Shown: positions 32,311 to 41,244 of the stretch, piece by piece
Layout: every line of letters begins with the position of its first letter
How positions within the stretch are numbered: the stretch's first letter is position 1
NCBI GenBank assembly: GCA_021777135.1
Contig: JAJYDX010000001.1
Location: 524,947-588,946 of the forward strand
Direction of reading: 5' to 3'
DNA length: 64,000 nucleotides
Source of the DNA: a bacterium
Lineage (GTDB): Bacteria; SZUA-79; Acidulodesulfobacterales; Acidulodesulfobacteraceae
Notes under the pieces: generated by a model
What the model was told of the DNA's origin: nothing
Database searches by the model: none
The model's input: only the letters and a program-made list of their open reading frames with translations
Position numbers and translations under genes: made by a program

Positions 32311-33891
32311 TTAATGTTTAAAATGCCTGATATTAGTAAAAATCATCGGTATATTTAATTTATTAGCCGCTTCGATAACCTCGTCGTCCCTTATGGATCC
32401 TCCGGGTTGTATAATACCGTTTACCCCAATTTCGGCTGCGTATTCCACGGAATCTTTGAAAGGAAAAAAGCCGTCTGATGCCATGACGAACCCCTTTAAC
32501 GAGCCGTAAGCGGTTTTCATTTTTTCGGCCGCAAATACAGCGCTGTCTATTCTAGACATCTGTCCGGCGCCTATACCTACTGTAGCCCCATTTTTTGCAT
32601 ATACTATGGCATTAGATTTGACGTGCTTGGCAATTTTCCACGCAAATATAAGGTCGTTTTGAACCGATTCGAGCATTTTAACTTTCGTTACAGTCTTAAA
32701 ATTGGACGTATCGTCCAAAATATCGTCTTTTTCCTGAACGAGAATTCCATCCGAAGCGCTTCTGAATGATGGAAAGTCATTATTTGACCGCAATGAATCA
32801 TTATTAAAGCGGATTATTATAGTATTTTTTTTTGTTGCCAATATTTTCATGGCTTCTTTGGAATATTCGGGAGCTAAAATTATTTCAACGAAAAAAGGTT
32901 TAATTTCAGCTGCTGTTTCTGCGTCCAGTTTATTATTGAAACCTATTATTCCGCCGTAAGAAGATACTTCGTCCGTTTTCCTTGCGTTAATGAAGGCATC
33001 CTTCTGAGAAATACTGCTTGTGGCAGCACCGCAAGGGTTAGTATGTTTGACGATTACTGAAAAAAAACCATCCGATTTATTTTTATTAAAATCTTTGATT
33101 ATGCCAAGGGTTGAATCTATATCTAAAATATTATTATAAGATATATCTTTGCCGGAAAGTTTTTCAAACGGCATAGGTTTGTCAATTCCGTAAAAAGCCG
33201 CTTTTTGATGAGGGTTTTCTCCGTATCTAAGGTTTAATATTTTTTTAAGCTTAATATTTAATTCATTAGTTTTATTTTCATAGAAACCGTAGTCTATGCC
33301 GGGGCTTTCAGGATTTAAAAAATCTGCTATCATTCCGTCGTATTCCGCGGTATGTTTAAAAGCTTCATATGCGTAAAGTTTTTTGACTTCAACAGGAATC
33401 ACTTGTTTATTTTTAAGAAATTGAATTATATTTTGATAAAATGAAGGATTTATAACAACGGTAACGTCTTTAAAATTTTTTGCCGCAGCTCTTAAAAGCG
33501 ATACTCCTCCTATATCTATAAATTCAATCTTTTCGTCGAAAGTTATATCTTTATCTTTCATTTCTTTAAAGGGATAAAGGTTTACTATAACAAAATCTAT
33601 AGGGTTTATGGAGTTTTTTATAAGGTCATCCCTGTGGTTTTCATTTTCCCTTATAGATAAAATTCCGCCAAAAATAGCAGGATGCAAAGTTTTCACTCTT
33701 CCGTCCAAAATTTCGGGAAATCCGGTTATTTCATCTATTTTTTTTAACTTTACAATCCCAGCCGATTTCAAAAATTTATATGTGTTTCCGGTCGCAATTA
33801 CAGTATAACCGGCAATCTCTAAATGCGTAGCCAGTTCAGTTATATCGGTTTTATCATAAACCGATATAAGAGCGTATCTTGTTTTGTTCAT
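32311..33891 (-). CDS. purH: Bifunctional AICAR transformylase/IMP cyclohydrolase
   Basis: Carries out the last two steps to IMP. The 526-residue protein begins with RYALISVYDKTDI (IMP cyclohydrolase domain, about 1-200), includes GGVSLLRAAAKN, and continues into the transformylase domain with the KHTNPCGAA block (about 285-293) and GAGQMSRIDS near the end. Length is standard. It heads the minus-strand run purH-purD-transporter-yrdC-mtnP-purE-gmhA, so IMP synthesis steps PurD, PurE and PurH are co-located. A TATAAT at 33933-33938 on the minus strand is a possible promoter element. Confidence 0.96.
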   Translation of the reverse strand: MNKTRYALISVYDKTDITELATHLEIAGYTVIATGNTYKFLKSAGIVKLKKIDEITGFPEILDGRVKTLHPAIFGGILSIRENENHRDDLIKNSINPIDFVIVNLYPFKEMKDKDITFDEKIEFIDIGGVSLLRAAAKNFKDVTVVINPSFYQNIIQFLKNKQVIPVEVKKLYAYEAFKHTAEYDGMIADFLNPESPGIDYGFYENKTNELNIKLKKILNLRYGENPHQKAAFYGIDKPMPFEKLSGKDISYNNILDIDSTLGIIKDFNKNKSDGFFSVIVKHTNPCGAATSSISQKDAFINARKTDEVSSYGGIIGFNNKLDAETAAEIKPFFVEIILAPEYSKEAMKILATKKNTIIIRFNNDSLRSNNDFPSFRSASDGILVQEKDDILDDTSNFKTVTKVKMLESVQNDLIFAWKIAKHVKSNAIVYAKNGATVGIGAGQMSRIDSAVFAAEKMKTAYGSLKGFVMASDGFFPFKDSVEYAAEIGVNGIIQPGGSIRDDEVIEAANKLNIPMIFTNIRHFKH

Positions 33892-34040
33892 AATTATAAA
33901 ATCCTTTTTTTGTTTTAATTTGATTTTAAAATATTATATATAGTAAAATATATGAAAATTTATTATATTCTACTAATTTTGGATATTTATTTCAATACCT
34001 CAAGATTTAATAAAACTTTGAAGGAGGAAACTGAAATCTA

Positions 34041-34202
34041 ATGAAAAAAATAAAACTTATAGCTCTTGCGCTTATTTTATTCGGCGCTATAAATTTTTTA
34101 AGCGGATGTGCTCTTATGCTTGTAGGAGGACTTGCCGGCACTACCGGTTATCTAGCCGCGAAACAGGGTTATGGGGTACAGTCTCCTGTCACCAAGAAAT
34201 AA
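34041..34202 (+). CDS. Small lipoprotein, 53 residues
   Basis: This ORF is too short for the track. An AAGGAGG site lies 13 bases before the ATG. The protein starts MKKIKLIALALILFGAINFL, followed by the lipobox LSGC with Cys23 as the acylated residue, then a glycine-rich segment (LVGGLAGTTGYLAAKQ) and a short polar tail. It resembles the start of DUF3568-type lipoproteins, but this one ends early. It should be anchored in a membrane facing the periplasm. It lies 24 bases ahead of the PfkB gene. Function unknown. Confidence 0.7.
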   Translation: MKKIKLIALALILFGAINFLSGCALMLVGGLAGTTGYLAAKQGYGVQSPVTKK

Positions 34203-34226
34203 TAAAATAATTATACGGAGGCTAGA

Positions 34227-35135
34227 ATGGCGGTTACGGTTATAGGTTCCATCGCAATAGACAATATTGAAACTCCTTTTGACAAAACCGGAGATATCCT
34301 GGGCGGTTCCGCAACTTATTTTTCTATGGCGGCTTCATTTTTAACAGATGTTAAAATTATAGGCACGGTGGGGAATGATTTTGAACGTAAGCACCTAAAG
34401 GTTTTTGAGAACAAGTCGATAGAGATTAAAGGAATTAAGACTGAGGCGGGTAAGACTTTCAGGTGGAAGGGCAGATACGGATACGATATGTCCGATCCGG
34501 AAACTCTCATGACTGAACTTGGCGTGTTTTCTTCTTTTAAGCCCGTCGTTCCGCATAACTCAAAAAACGATTTGCTTTTTCTTGCAAATATAGACCCTGA
34601 TATCCAGTTCGACGCCTTAAAACAAATGGGCGCTCCTAAATTAGTTGCCCTGGATACTATGAATTTCTGGATAAAAGGAAAAAGAGAAAAACTTATAAAA
34701 GTCATTGAACTGTCCGATATATTTATCATAAATGAGTCGGAAGCAAGACTTTTAACTGAAGAATCATCTATTTTTTTGTGCGCCAAGGCAATTCTTAAAT
34801 ACGGCGCCAAAATATTAATCTTAAAAAGAGGTGCTTACGGCGCCACGATGTTTTTTGAAAATAAATTTTTTATGGTCCCGGCTTATCCGTTAGAGAATGT
34901 AATAGATCCTACCGGCGCAGGTGATTCTTTTGCAGGCGGGTTTCTAGGATATATTGATAATACGGGAGATATGACTTTTGAGAACCTTAAAAAAGCTCTT
35001 GTATTTGGAAATATTATGGCGTCTTTTGCCGTGGAAGGTTTTTCAGTAAACAGGTTTTTATCTATAAATAATGACGAAATTAAAAGCAGGTTTAAAAAAT
35101 TTAGAGAGATGACTTATTTCGAGGAACTTTCTTAA
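34227..35135 (+). CDS. PfkB/ribokinase-family carbohydrate or nucleoside kinase
   Basis: A 302-residue kinase. The family signature DPTGAGDSFAGGFLGY lies near residues 230-245, with the catalytic Asp in GAGDS, and the N-terminal substrate part shows GDILGGSATYFSMAASFL. No lid insertion specific to fructose 1-phosphate or ribose is clear. Close relatives are annotated only as sugar kinases, so the substrate cannot be given; adenosine-type kinases share the same start pattern. It has a GGAGG ribosome site and begins a plus-strand run with the TPR lipoprotein and RodZ-like gene. Confidence 0.88.
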   Translation: MAVTVIGSIAIDNIETPFDKTGDILGGSATYFSMAASFLTDVKIIGTVGNDFERKHLKVFENKSIEIKGIKTEAGKTFRWKGRYGYDMSDPETLMTELGVFSSFKPVVPHNSKNDLLFLANIDPDIQFDALKQMGAPKLVALDTMNFWIKGKREKLIKVIELSDIFIINESEARLLTEESSIFLCAKAILKYGAKILILKRGAYGATMFFENKFFMVPAYPLENVIDPTGAGDSFAGGFLGYIDNTGDMTFENLKKALVFGNIMASFAVEGFSVNRFLSINNDEIKSRFKKFREMTYFEELS

Positions 35136-35153
35136 TAGTCCATTATTATACAA

Positions 35154-35948
35154 ATGCGGATAATTAAACAGAAATATACAAAACTTCTTTTAATATGTTT
35201 TTTAATAACCGTCGTTTTTACGGTGCTGGCAGGTTGCGGTCTTTCGCAGGTTCCCAAAAAAAATAAGCTTAAATCTAACCTATATTACAGGCTTGGTGTA
35301 GGGTTTTACCAGAACGGAAATTTTATAAAAGCAATGCAGGAATTTATAAAAGCCAAGAGATTAAATCCATATTCGGCTAAAAATTATAATGCCATAGGAA
35401 TGGTTTATATGGAAACGGCAAGAAAGGGAAAAGCCGTAAAAAATTTCAAGGAAGCTGTAAGAATAAATCCTAATTTTTCAGATGCCTACTATAATTTAGC
35501 TATAATATATATTAAAAGAAAAGATTATCTGCCGGCAAAATCATATCTGAAAAAGGCTTTAAAAAATCCCTTTTATAACAGACCTTATCAGAGTTATACC
35601 CAGCTTGCAAAAATATATTTTGCAGAAAATAAGCCTGAAAAAGCTAAAAAAATATTAACCGTATCCAAACTGCTCGATAAGAAATATTTTTTAACTTATT
35701 ATTATCTCGGCAAATATTATTTAATTAAAGGCAATTTCGAACAGAGCCTGCGTAATTTTAAGAAAGCAGTAGAATTAAATATGTTTTTTGCACCAGCTAA
35801 ATATTACGAAGGTGTAATATATTTTATACAAAAAAGATACAACAAAGCTAAAGAAATATTTTCTTCCGTATATGAACAAAATAAAACAAATTATTACGGA
35901 AAGAAATCTTTAGACTATTTAAAAAAAATAATGCTATATTCAAAATAG
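35154..35948 (+). CDS. TPR lipoprotein, PilF/PilW-like
   Basis: A 264-residue protein with an N-terminal lipoprotein signal ending in LAGC (Cys28) and at least five tetratricopeptide repeats between about 40 and 260 (motifs such as YYRLGVGFYQNG, YNAIGMVYMETA, YYNLAIIYIKRK, YYLGKYYLIKGN). This layout is that of PilF/PilW pilotins, outer-membrane lipoproteins that help the PilQ secretin assemble. A pilQ gene lies 2.4 kb downstream. The identity as pilotin rests on architecture and context, as TPR proteins are diverse. Confidence 0.8.
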   Translation: MRIIKQKYTKLLLICFLITVVFTVLAGCGLSQVPKKNKLKSNLYYRLGVGFYQNGNFIKAMQEFIKAKRLNPYSAKNYNAIGMVYMETARKGKAVKNFKEAVRINPNFSDAYYNLAIIYIKRKDYLPAKSYLKKALKNPFYNRPYQSYTQLAKIYFAENKPEKAKKILTVSKLLDKKYFLTYYYLGKYYLIKGNFEQSLRNFKKAVELNMFFAPAKYYEGVIYFIQKRYNKAKEIFSSVYEQNKTNYYGKKSLDYLKKIMLYSK

Positions 35949-35958
35949 GGCTTATTTT

Positions 35959-36762
35959 ATGGATTTAGAAACGCCTGAAACATTAGGAGAATATCTTAAA
36001 AATAGCAGGGAATCTATAGGATTAAGCGTAGAAGAAGTTTCTTTTGTTACAAAAATAAGGGCGCAGTATATCGAAGCAATTGAAAGCGGAGATTTTACCA
36101 TATTTTCTTCCCAGCATTTGCTTAAAGGATACGTAAAGCTTATTTCAAAAACAGTTAAAGCAGATTCAAAAAAAACGGCGGAACTGCTCGAAATAGAAAC
36201 TACCGAAAATTTTAAAAACAAGCATATCGAAGATATAGTAGGAAAAAGATTCAAAGAAGAAATAAAAAAGTCCGAAGATTTAAAAAAGAAAATTTTGACA
36301 ATTGTTCTTGGGGTCATAATTTTATTAATATTGTCTTATGGAATAATTAAAGTTATAGAATATATTAAAACCGCGCCTAAAATTCATATAACATTGCCAT
36401 TCCAGTCTTCAATTAAATCTTTAGTTTCGGAAAGACGTTTATCCCTAAATAATAAGCCATTAAAAATCAAAAAAATAATTAATAGTCCTAACGCCGAGAC
36501 TAATTATGCCGAAATCCTAAAAGGAAAGGTAATTAAAAGAACATGGGTTGCAGTTAAAATAGACGGCGGAAGCACTGTAACTTCAATGCTTTATTCAGGA
36601 GATACAGAGGTCTGGAAAGCGCAAAAAAGAATAAAAATTAAAATAGGCAACGCCGGTGGCATTGTTTTAAACTATAATGGAAAAGATATTGGAGAACCCG
36701 GCGCAGAAAAACAGGTGGTAACCTTAAACTTCCCTTCTAAACATAAAACTAAAACGCATTAA
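35959..36762 (+). CDS. RodZ-like helix-turn-helix membrane protein
   Basis: A 267-residue protein with an N-terminal helix-turn-helix (about 8-75, including LGEYLKNSRESIGLSVEEVS and AIESGDF), one membrane helix (about 112-132, ILTIVLGVIILLILSYGIIK) and a periplasmic domain with a RTWVAVKIDGG start typical of the DUF4115/RodZ C-terminus. RodZ anchors MreB to the elongation machinery. Here it is close to the pil genes and 20 kb from mreB. It starts 10 bases after the TPR gene. In other bacteria such proteins are also found beside pilus genes, so either role is possible. Confidence 0.85.
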   Translation: MDLETPETLGEYLKNSRESIGLSVEEVSFVTKIRAQYIEAIESGDFTIFSSQHLLKGYVKLISKTVKADSKKTAELLEIETTENFKNKHIEDIVGKRFKEEIKKSEDLKKKILTIVLGVIILLILSYGIIKVIEYIKTAPKIHITLPFQSSIKSLVSERRLSLNNKPLKIKKIINSPNAETNYAEILKGKVIKRTWVAVKIDGGSTVTSMLYSGDTEVWKAQKRIKIKIGNAGGIVLNYNGKDIGEPGAEKQVVTLNFPSKHKTKTH

Positions 36763-36770
36763 ACAACTGT

Positions 36771-37514
36771 TTAGATTTCTTTCTTATTTTTTATGGCGTA
36801 TCCAATTTTATCGAAAATTAATGATGCAGATAAGAGCAATAAGGCTATTGCAGGTATGATTAAAGCTAAATCGTCGTCTTTTATATTAGTTTTTAATCCT
36901 TGAAGCCCCCAATACATTCCAAAGCTAAGAAGAAGTATTGCCGCTATGCCTTTAATCCAGTGGGAAGGAATTTTTTTGAAATATTTTCTTAAATAAATTG
37001 ATAGTATTAAAACAATAATAGAACTTACGATAAGAGCAGAAATTACGGAAAGCCATTGATTTTCCGTAATAGCAAGTGGAACCGCAACCACGGCGACCTC
37101 GAACGCTTCTATTATTACGGCGTTTAAAGCAACGATAAATGATTTAAAAGAACATTTTTGGTGTTTTACGGAAGCTGTTTCAGCCTTTTTAAAAAGGGGT
37201 TTTTCACCTATTTTCTTCGAAAAAGGAGTGAGATAAAATACAAAACTTATAAGCTTATAGGAGAAATAAAATCCTACTGCCATAAGAATAGTGCCTATTA
37301 TTAATTTAACAGTGAATATAGGCACCGTTTTTATTAAGGCTATGCCTCCGCCGAAAAGAATAAAAAGCGTTCCGATAAAACCTATTAATCCTCCAGCCAA
37401 AGCGCTGGATAGCCCTATATCTTCACCAACTACAAAAACAATTGCGGCAACTTCGCTAAGTTCTACTATAGAAACCGAAAATACGGCGATAAATATAAGT
37501 ATGCTAAAATTCAT
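36771..37514 (-). CDS. Polytopic membrane protein with two ExxE helices, possible metal permease
   Basis: A 247-residue protein with about seven membrane helices. It reads as two similar halves: Glu18-LS-Glu21 and Glu136-AF-Glu139 sit in matching membrane helices (VELSEVAAIVF and IIEAFEVAVVA), and each half then has a K-I-G-ILL-G-Y helix. ExxE pairs recall the RExxE of FTR1-type iron permeases, though the Arg is missing; the COG4280 family of uncharacterised membrane proteins is the closest group I can recall. A charged cytoplasmic loop with Cys121 (about 98-125) joins the halves. It is divergent from tusA. Substrate unknown. Confidence 0.7.
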   Translation of the reverse strand: MNFSILIFIAVFSVSIVELSEVAAIVFVVGEDIGLSSALAGGLIGFIGTLFILFGGGIALIKTVPIFTVKLIIGTILMAVGFYFSYKLISFVFYLTPFSKKIGEKPLFKKAETASVKHQKCSFKSFIVALNAVIIEAFEVAVVAVPLAITENQWLSVISALIVSSIIVLILSIYLRKYFKKIPSHWIKGIAAILLLSFGMYWGLQGLKTNIKDDDLALIIPAIALLLLSASLIFDKIGYAIKNKKEI

Positions 37515-37630
37515 ACGCCGTATTATATCAGATAATAATCGTAAGGTACAATAGAAAACGCAAGGTTCTTTTTTCCTATTGACTTTTTGATGGCGAAGTA
37601 ATAAGCTAAAAATAAAGATTTTAAATTTAC

Positions 37631-37651
37631 ATCTTCGGTTTAAGTGAAGAT
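37631..37651. repeat. Inverted repeat upstream of tusA
   Basis: ATCTTC (37631-37636) and GAAGAT (37646-37651) form a perfect six-base inverted repeat with a nine-base spacer, just before a TATAAC box (37653-37658) that could serve tusA. It might be an operator or a weak hairpin. Evidence is modest. Confidence 0.3.
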
Positions 37652-37686
37652 ATATAACGCTATTTTATTTAAAAGGGGGTAACATT

Positions 37687-37920
37687 ATGGCAGTATCGTC
37701 AAACAAAACATTAGATGCAAGCGGGTTGTCCTGTCCGCTGCCTATCGTTAAAACTAAAAAAGAAATCGACACTATGACTTCAGGTCAGGTTTTAGAGGTA
37801 ATTTCTACAGATCCAGGCTCTAAAAACGATATGACGGCATGGTGCAATAGAACAGGAAATAAGCTTTTAGAGTCTTCGGAAGAGGGCGGAAAGTTCAAAT
37901 TTTACGTCCAGAAAGCTTAA
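37687..37920 (+). CDS. tusA: Sulfurtransferase TusA family
   Basis: A 77-residue carrier that holds persulfide sulfur on a cysteine. The conserved CPxP motif is SCPLPIVKTKK, with its Cys near residue 17; the rest (LEVISTDPGSKNDMTAWCNRTGN) is typical of TusA/SirA, including a second Cys near the middle. In sulfur bacteria such proteins move sulfur in oxidation or reduction pathways, and in others they feed tRNA thiolation. With sqr in the same window a link to sulfide metabolism is plausible but not shown. An AAGGGGG ribosome site lies ahead of the ATG. Confidence 0.93.
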   Translation: MAVSSNKTLDASGLSCPLPIVKTKKEIDTMTSGQVLEVISTDPGSKNDMTAWCNRTGNKLLESSEEGGKFKFYVQKA

Positions 37921-37954
37921 TTCTCTTAATTGCAAAATTTGGTAATAATTAAAT

Positions 37955-37987
37955 TAACGGGGGCAGATACAAATTCAGTCCCCGTTA
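37955..37987 (+). other. Strong hairpin between tusA and the pilP-like gene
   Basis: TAACGGGG (37955-37962) and CCCCGTTA (37980-37987) make a perfect eight-base stem with a 17-base loop. No run of Ts follows on the plus strand, so it is not a classic intrinsic terminator; it could be an mRNA-processing or stability element ahead of the pil genes, or a weak terminator for tusA. Confidence 0.5.
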
Positions 37988-38008
37988 TGAAAAATTAAAA
38001 TTAAGATA

Positions 38009-38368
38009 ATGAAAAGGAAATTTATTTATATATTTATTTCAGCCGCCTTTTTTATTATTTTATCGCAGTTATTATTAAGCGCTTATACTTGTTTTGGATT
38101 GAAAAATCCTTTTATATCCCCTTTTAAAGAGAAGGAGTATAAAAATTTTAAGCCTAACCCATTGAACGGTCTTTATCTTCAGGCTATTGTGAGCGGTTCT
38201 AATCCCGGCAGAAATATTGCAATTATTAATGGAAGTCCTTATTACGTCGGTTCCATGATTATGGAAAAATCAATCGTTGGAATTACCGATAATGCCGTAA
38301 TAATAAAACTTAAAAATGGGAAAATAGTTAAACTTATACTATCCAAATTTGAAGGATTTAAAAAATAA
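38009..38368 (+). CDS. pilP: PilP-like pilus assembly protein
   Basis: A 119-residue protein with an N-terminal membrane helix (about 5-28) and a periplasmic domain of beta-rich type. The pattern NPF near the start, then GLYLQAIVSG, AIINGSPYYVG and VIIKLKNGKIVKL fits the PilP/GspC fold that links inner-membrane PilN/PilO to the PilQ secretin. No lipobox cysteine is present, unlike many PilP proteins, so it would be anchored by its N-terminal helix. It precedes pilQ by only three bases. Identity rests mainly on context. Confidence 0.7.
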   Translation: MKRKFIYIFISAAFFIILSQLLLSAYTCFGLKNPFISPFKEKEYKNFKPNPLNGLYLQAIVSGSNPGRNIAIINGSPYYVGSMIMEKSIVGITDNAVIIKLKNGKIVKLILSKFEGFKK

Positions 38369-38371
38369 TAA

Positions 38372-39751
38372 ATGATACCTAAACTTATGATTTTTAAGTC
38401 CAAATTTTATTTTATTATCATTAGTATCGCTTTTATTTTTCCTTATTTACTTATTTCCTTTGCTTTTAAACCAAATAAAGCCGATGCGGCTGTTGCTTAT
38501 TCTACTTACGGTTATAGTTCTTTTGACGGTATAAGACTGCCGAATAAAAGAATTACTATAGAAGGAAACGATATACCTCTAAGACCTTTAATAGTTGGAA
38601 TTTGCCATGAATTTAAAATTAACTATGTTTTAAGCAGTTCCGTAAAAGGTAGCGCGACTTTACATATAAGAAGCATCCCTTTGCCGGATGCGCTGTCGAT
38701 TATTTTAAAAGCAGGCGATCTTGGCTATAGCGAAGGCAACGGCATTTTATTTATAGGACCTCGTTCGTCGCTAAAAAACAACTATATCTATTATAAGATA
38801 AATCTAAAATACATTCAGGCTAAAAATCTTCTTGCCGACTTAACCCCTGTTTTACCGGCAGGCGCTAAAGCTTATGCTTCTCCGCACGGCAATTCCGTAT
38901 TTGTTTATGATATTCCCTCCAATATTAAAAAAATTAAAAATATTATTAAAAAAATAGACGTAAAAAGAAGAGTTGTTCTTTTAAATGCCAGAATAGTAGA
39001 CGTAACGAATAATTTTGTCAGAAATCTTGGCATTGCCTGGTCTTTTTCGCCTAATAGTCATAATACTATAATATCTACTTCTACTTTTCCTACAGGTTTC
39101 AGCGGCGTTACTACTTCAACTGCCGGTTCAAGCACTATAAACTTAAGCGTAGGAACCGCATGGCAGAATTTTGGCATACTTTCCGCCCAGCTTTCTTTAG
39201 GGCAGCAGTTAGGCTGGGATAAGGTTATAGCATCCCCCAGCGTTTCGGTTATTAGCGGTCAGCCTGCGACTATAAATTCGGGAGTAACTTTATATTATGT
39301 CGCATACACGGCGTCAGGAGGCGCTTCTACTTCGACTCCTTCCAGCGGAACAGGAACGTCGTCCGGAGGTACTACAGTAATAACTCAAGAACCGGTTACG
39401 TCTTCTCTTCAAACTATCACGCTGGGACTAACATTGACCGTTACTCCAATAGTCGAAAGCAAAAATTCTATTATGCTTAATATTAATGTTACAAATTCAC
39501 AGCCTGATTTCGGACAGGAAGTTAACGGGTTTCCTTCAGTAAACAACAAAAGCGTTTCGACTACCGTTATGGTTAAAAACAATTCTACATTAGTTATAGG
39601 AGGTATTTTATATACCGACAAATCGCATTCCAATAATGGAGTTCCTATTTTATCTACGCTTCCGGTAATAGGTTATCTTTTTTCTTCAAGGCAAAGAAGC
39701 GTTTCCAGAGAACAGTTAATGGTTTTTATTTCTCCGAAAATAGTAAACTAG
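38372..39751 (+). CDS. pilQ: Type IV pilus secretin PilQ (short form)
   Basis: Forms the outer-membrane gate for the pilus. The 459-residue protein has a signal peptide (about 1-40), N-domain segments (about 60-200, with IRSIPLPDALSIIL and VFVYDIPSNIKKIK) and the C-terminal secretin domain with VIASPSVSVISGQPATINSG and VNNKSVSTTVMVKNNSTLVIGG, ending PVIGYLFSSR and LMVFISPKIV. It lacks the AMIN domains of longer PilQ proteins. A Ser/Thr/Gly-rich stretch lies near 320-340. It follows the PilP-like gene by three bases. Confidence 0.9.
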   Translation: MIPKLMIFKSKFYFIIISIAFIFPYLLISFAFKPNKADAAVAYSTYGYSSFDGIRLPNKRITIEGNDIPLRPLIVGICHEFKINYVLSSSVKGSATLHIRSIPLPDALSIILKAGDLGYSEGNGILFIGPRSSLKNNYIYYKINLKYIQAKNLLADLTPVLPAGAKAYASPHGNSVFVYDIPSNIKKIKNIIKKIDVKRRVVLLNARIVDVTNNFVRNLGIAWSFSPNSHNTIISTSTFPTGFSGVTTSTAGSSTINLSVGTAWQNFGILSAQLSLGQQLGWDKVIASPSVSVISGQPATINSGVTLYYVAYTASGGASTSTPSSGTGTSSGGTTVITQEPVTSSLQTITLGLTLTVTPIVESKNSIMLNINVTNSQPDFGQEVNGFPSVNNKSVSTTVMVKNNSTLVIGGILYTDKSHSNNGVPILSTLPVIGYLFSSRQRSVSREQLMVFISPKIVN

Positions 39752-39775
39752 CCGTATTAAAATAAAATAATTTAG

Positions 39776-40657
39776 ATGGGCGCTAAAAAAACAGAGAAAA
39801 AAGAAAAATATGCAAAAACGGAAGGAAGAATGCCGTTTTTAGATCATTTTTCAGAGTTAAGAAAAAGAATATTTTATATATTTATCGTACTTATAGTATG
39901 TATGGGTTTTTCATGGCGGCTTTCCTATAAAGCTATCAATATTATAGAAACTCCTTTAGAACGGCCGACATATATTACATATTTTTCAGGATATGCAAAG
40001 AGCGTAATTAAACAAAAAACACCTTTAATTTATTACGAGTTTAATCTTAATAAAACCCCTAAAAAATTCGTAAAACATATCCTTCATTACTCGAAGCCTT
40101 TGGAACCTTTTTTTATGCAAGTAAAAATATCCCTGATTCTCGGGTTTATGTTTGCCCTGCCTTTTATACTGTTTCAGATTTGGCAGTTTATAAAGCCCGG
40201 TCTTTTAAAAAAAGAGAGAATGTATCTTCTGCCTTTTTTGTTTTTCGGTACATTGTTCTTTATTTCAGGTGTAATTTTTATGGTTTTTTACATATGGCCG
40301 GCAGTTATTAATTTTTCTTTGAGTTATCAGAGCCCGAATTTATCACCGTTAATAAATTTGACCCATTACATTAACTTTGCCTTGCGGCTTGCGCTTATAT
40401 TTGGTTTAATATTTGAACTACCGCTGGTGTCGGCACTTTTTTCATTTGCCGGGATATTAAAACCGCAGTTTTTAAAAAAATACAGAAAGTACGCTCTGAT
40501 AATAAGCCTTATAATCGCTGCTTTTCATGCCGATATAGTTACAATGTTTTTTATAGCCGTGCCTCTTTATTCGATGTATGAGATAAGCATTCTAATATCT
40601 TCTATTATTTGGAAATTTAAAAAAAAGACCGTTAGCGCTGCCCTTCAGAAAAATTAA
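39776..40657 (+). CDS. tatC: Twin-arginine translocase subunit TatC, variant
   Basis: Core of the Tat exporter for folded proteins. The 293-residue protein opens with the cytoplasmic motif MPFLDHFSELRKRI and has six membrane helices. The segment FQIWQFIKPGLLKKERMYL is a conserved TatC block, so the identity is firm. Two oddities: the first periplasmic loop is about 40 residues longer than usual (59-105), and the usual TPPD is replaced by FHAD before IVTMFFIAVPLYSMYE. No tatA or tatB lies in the window. It follows pilQ by 24 bases and ends overlapping pilO by four bases. Confidence 0.9.
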   Translation: MGAKKTEKKEKYAKTEGRMPFLDHFSELRKRIFYIFIVLIVCMGFSWRLSYKAINIIETPLERPTYITYFSGYAKSVIKQKTPLIYYEFNLNKTPKKFVKHILHYSKPLEPFFMQVKISLILGFMFALPFILFQIWQFIKPGLLKKERMYLLPFLFFGTLFFISGVIFMVFYIWPAVINFSLSYQSPNLSPLINLTHYINFALRLALIFGLIFELPLVSALFSFAGILKPQFLKKYRKYALIISLIIAAFHADIVTMFFIAVPLYSMYEISILISSIIWKFKKKTVSAALQKN

Positions 40658-41244
40658 CCGTTCATGGAAAAGACAAACCCTTTTATTTCCGCGTTAATAT
40701 CTGGAAACAATTTTTTGCTTGCCTTGACCGAAACATAATCTATTATAAAAATTCTTTTCATAGAGTTTATATTTTTAATGAATTTTATAGTTTTATTGAA
40801 CCCTCCGGTTATGGAAATATTTACTGGCAAAGCCATTGCCCCTCCATATTTTGCCGGTTTTCCAAAATTTATATTTTCTACCTCAAGATTACTGGCAGGT
40901 TTGTTTAGTGCTATATTTTTAATTAAATCAGCAACCTTAAAGGTTTTAGGAAGCAAAATTTCTTCCTTCTTTAATTTTAATTTTAACTCTGTAATTTGAT
41001 TTTTAAGACTGTTTAGGCTATTTTTTTCCCTTGAAAGGGAACTTGTTGTATTGCTTATAGTGTTTATTCTTTTTTTTAGCTTTAATATAGTTGCATTTTT
41101 ATCGTTTATTCTTTTATTTATGACGTGTAAAAAAACATCACTATTTATTAAATAAATAAATACGAAAACCATTAGCATAACGGCGGCCAATTTATTATTT
41201 CTTAAGTATAAAAATATTTTTTTTATTTCGTTTAAAGGTTTCAT
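40654..41244 (-). CDS. pilO: Type IV pilus assembly protein PilO
   Basis: A 196-residue inner-membrane protein. A helix near 15-32 is followed by a coiled-coil region (about 45-95) and a ferredoxin-like periplasmic domain with AMALPVNISITGGFNKTIKFIK. This is PilO, which pairs with PilN and aligns PilP and PilQ. Its ATG overlaps the end of pilN by four bases and its stop overlaps tatC, which converges on it. It is last of the long minus-strand run that starts at queA. Confidence 0.9.
   Translation of the reverse strand: MKPLNEIKKIFLYLRNNKLAAVMLMVFVFIYLINSDVFLHVINKRINDKNATILKLKKRINTISNTTSSLSREKNSLNSLKNQITELKLKLKKEEILLPKTFKVADLIKNIALNKPASNLEVENINFGKPAKYGGAMALPVNISITGGFNKTIKFIKNINSMKRIFIIDYVSVKASKKLFPDINAEIKGFVFSMNG

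Noticed and set aside
37951-37990. Classic intrinsic terminator after tusA
   Set aside because: The stem is perfect but no T-tract follows on the plus strand, so it is listed only as a hairpin.
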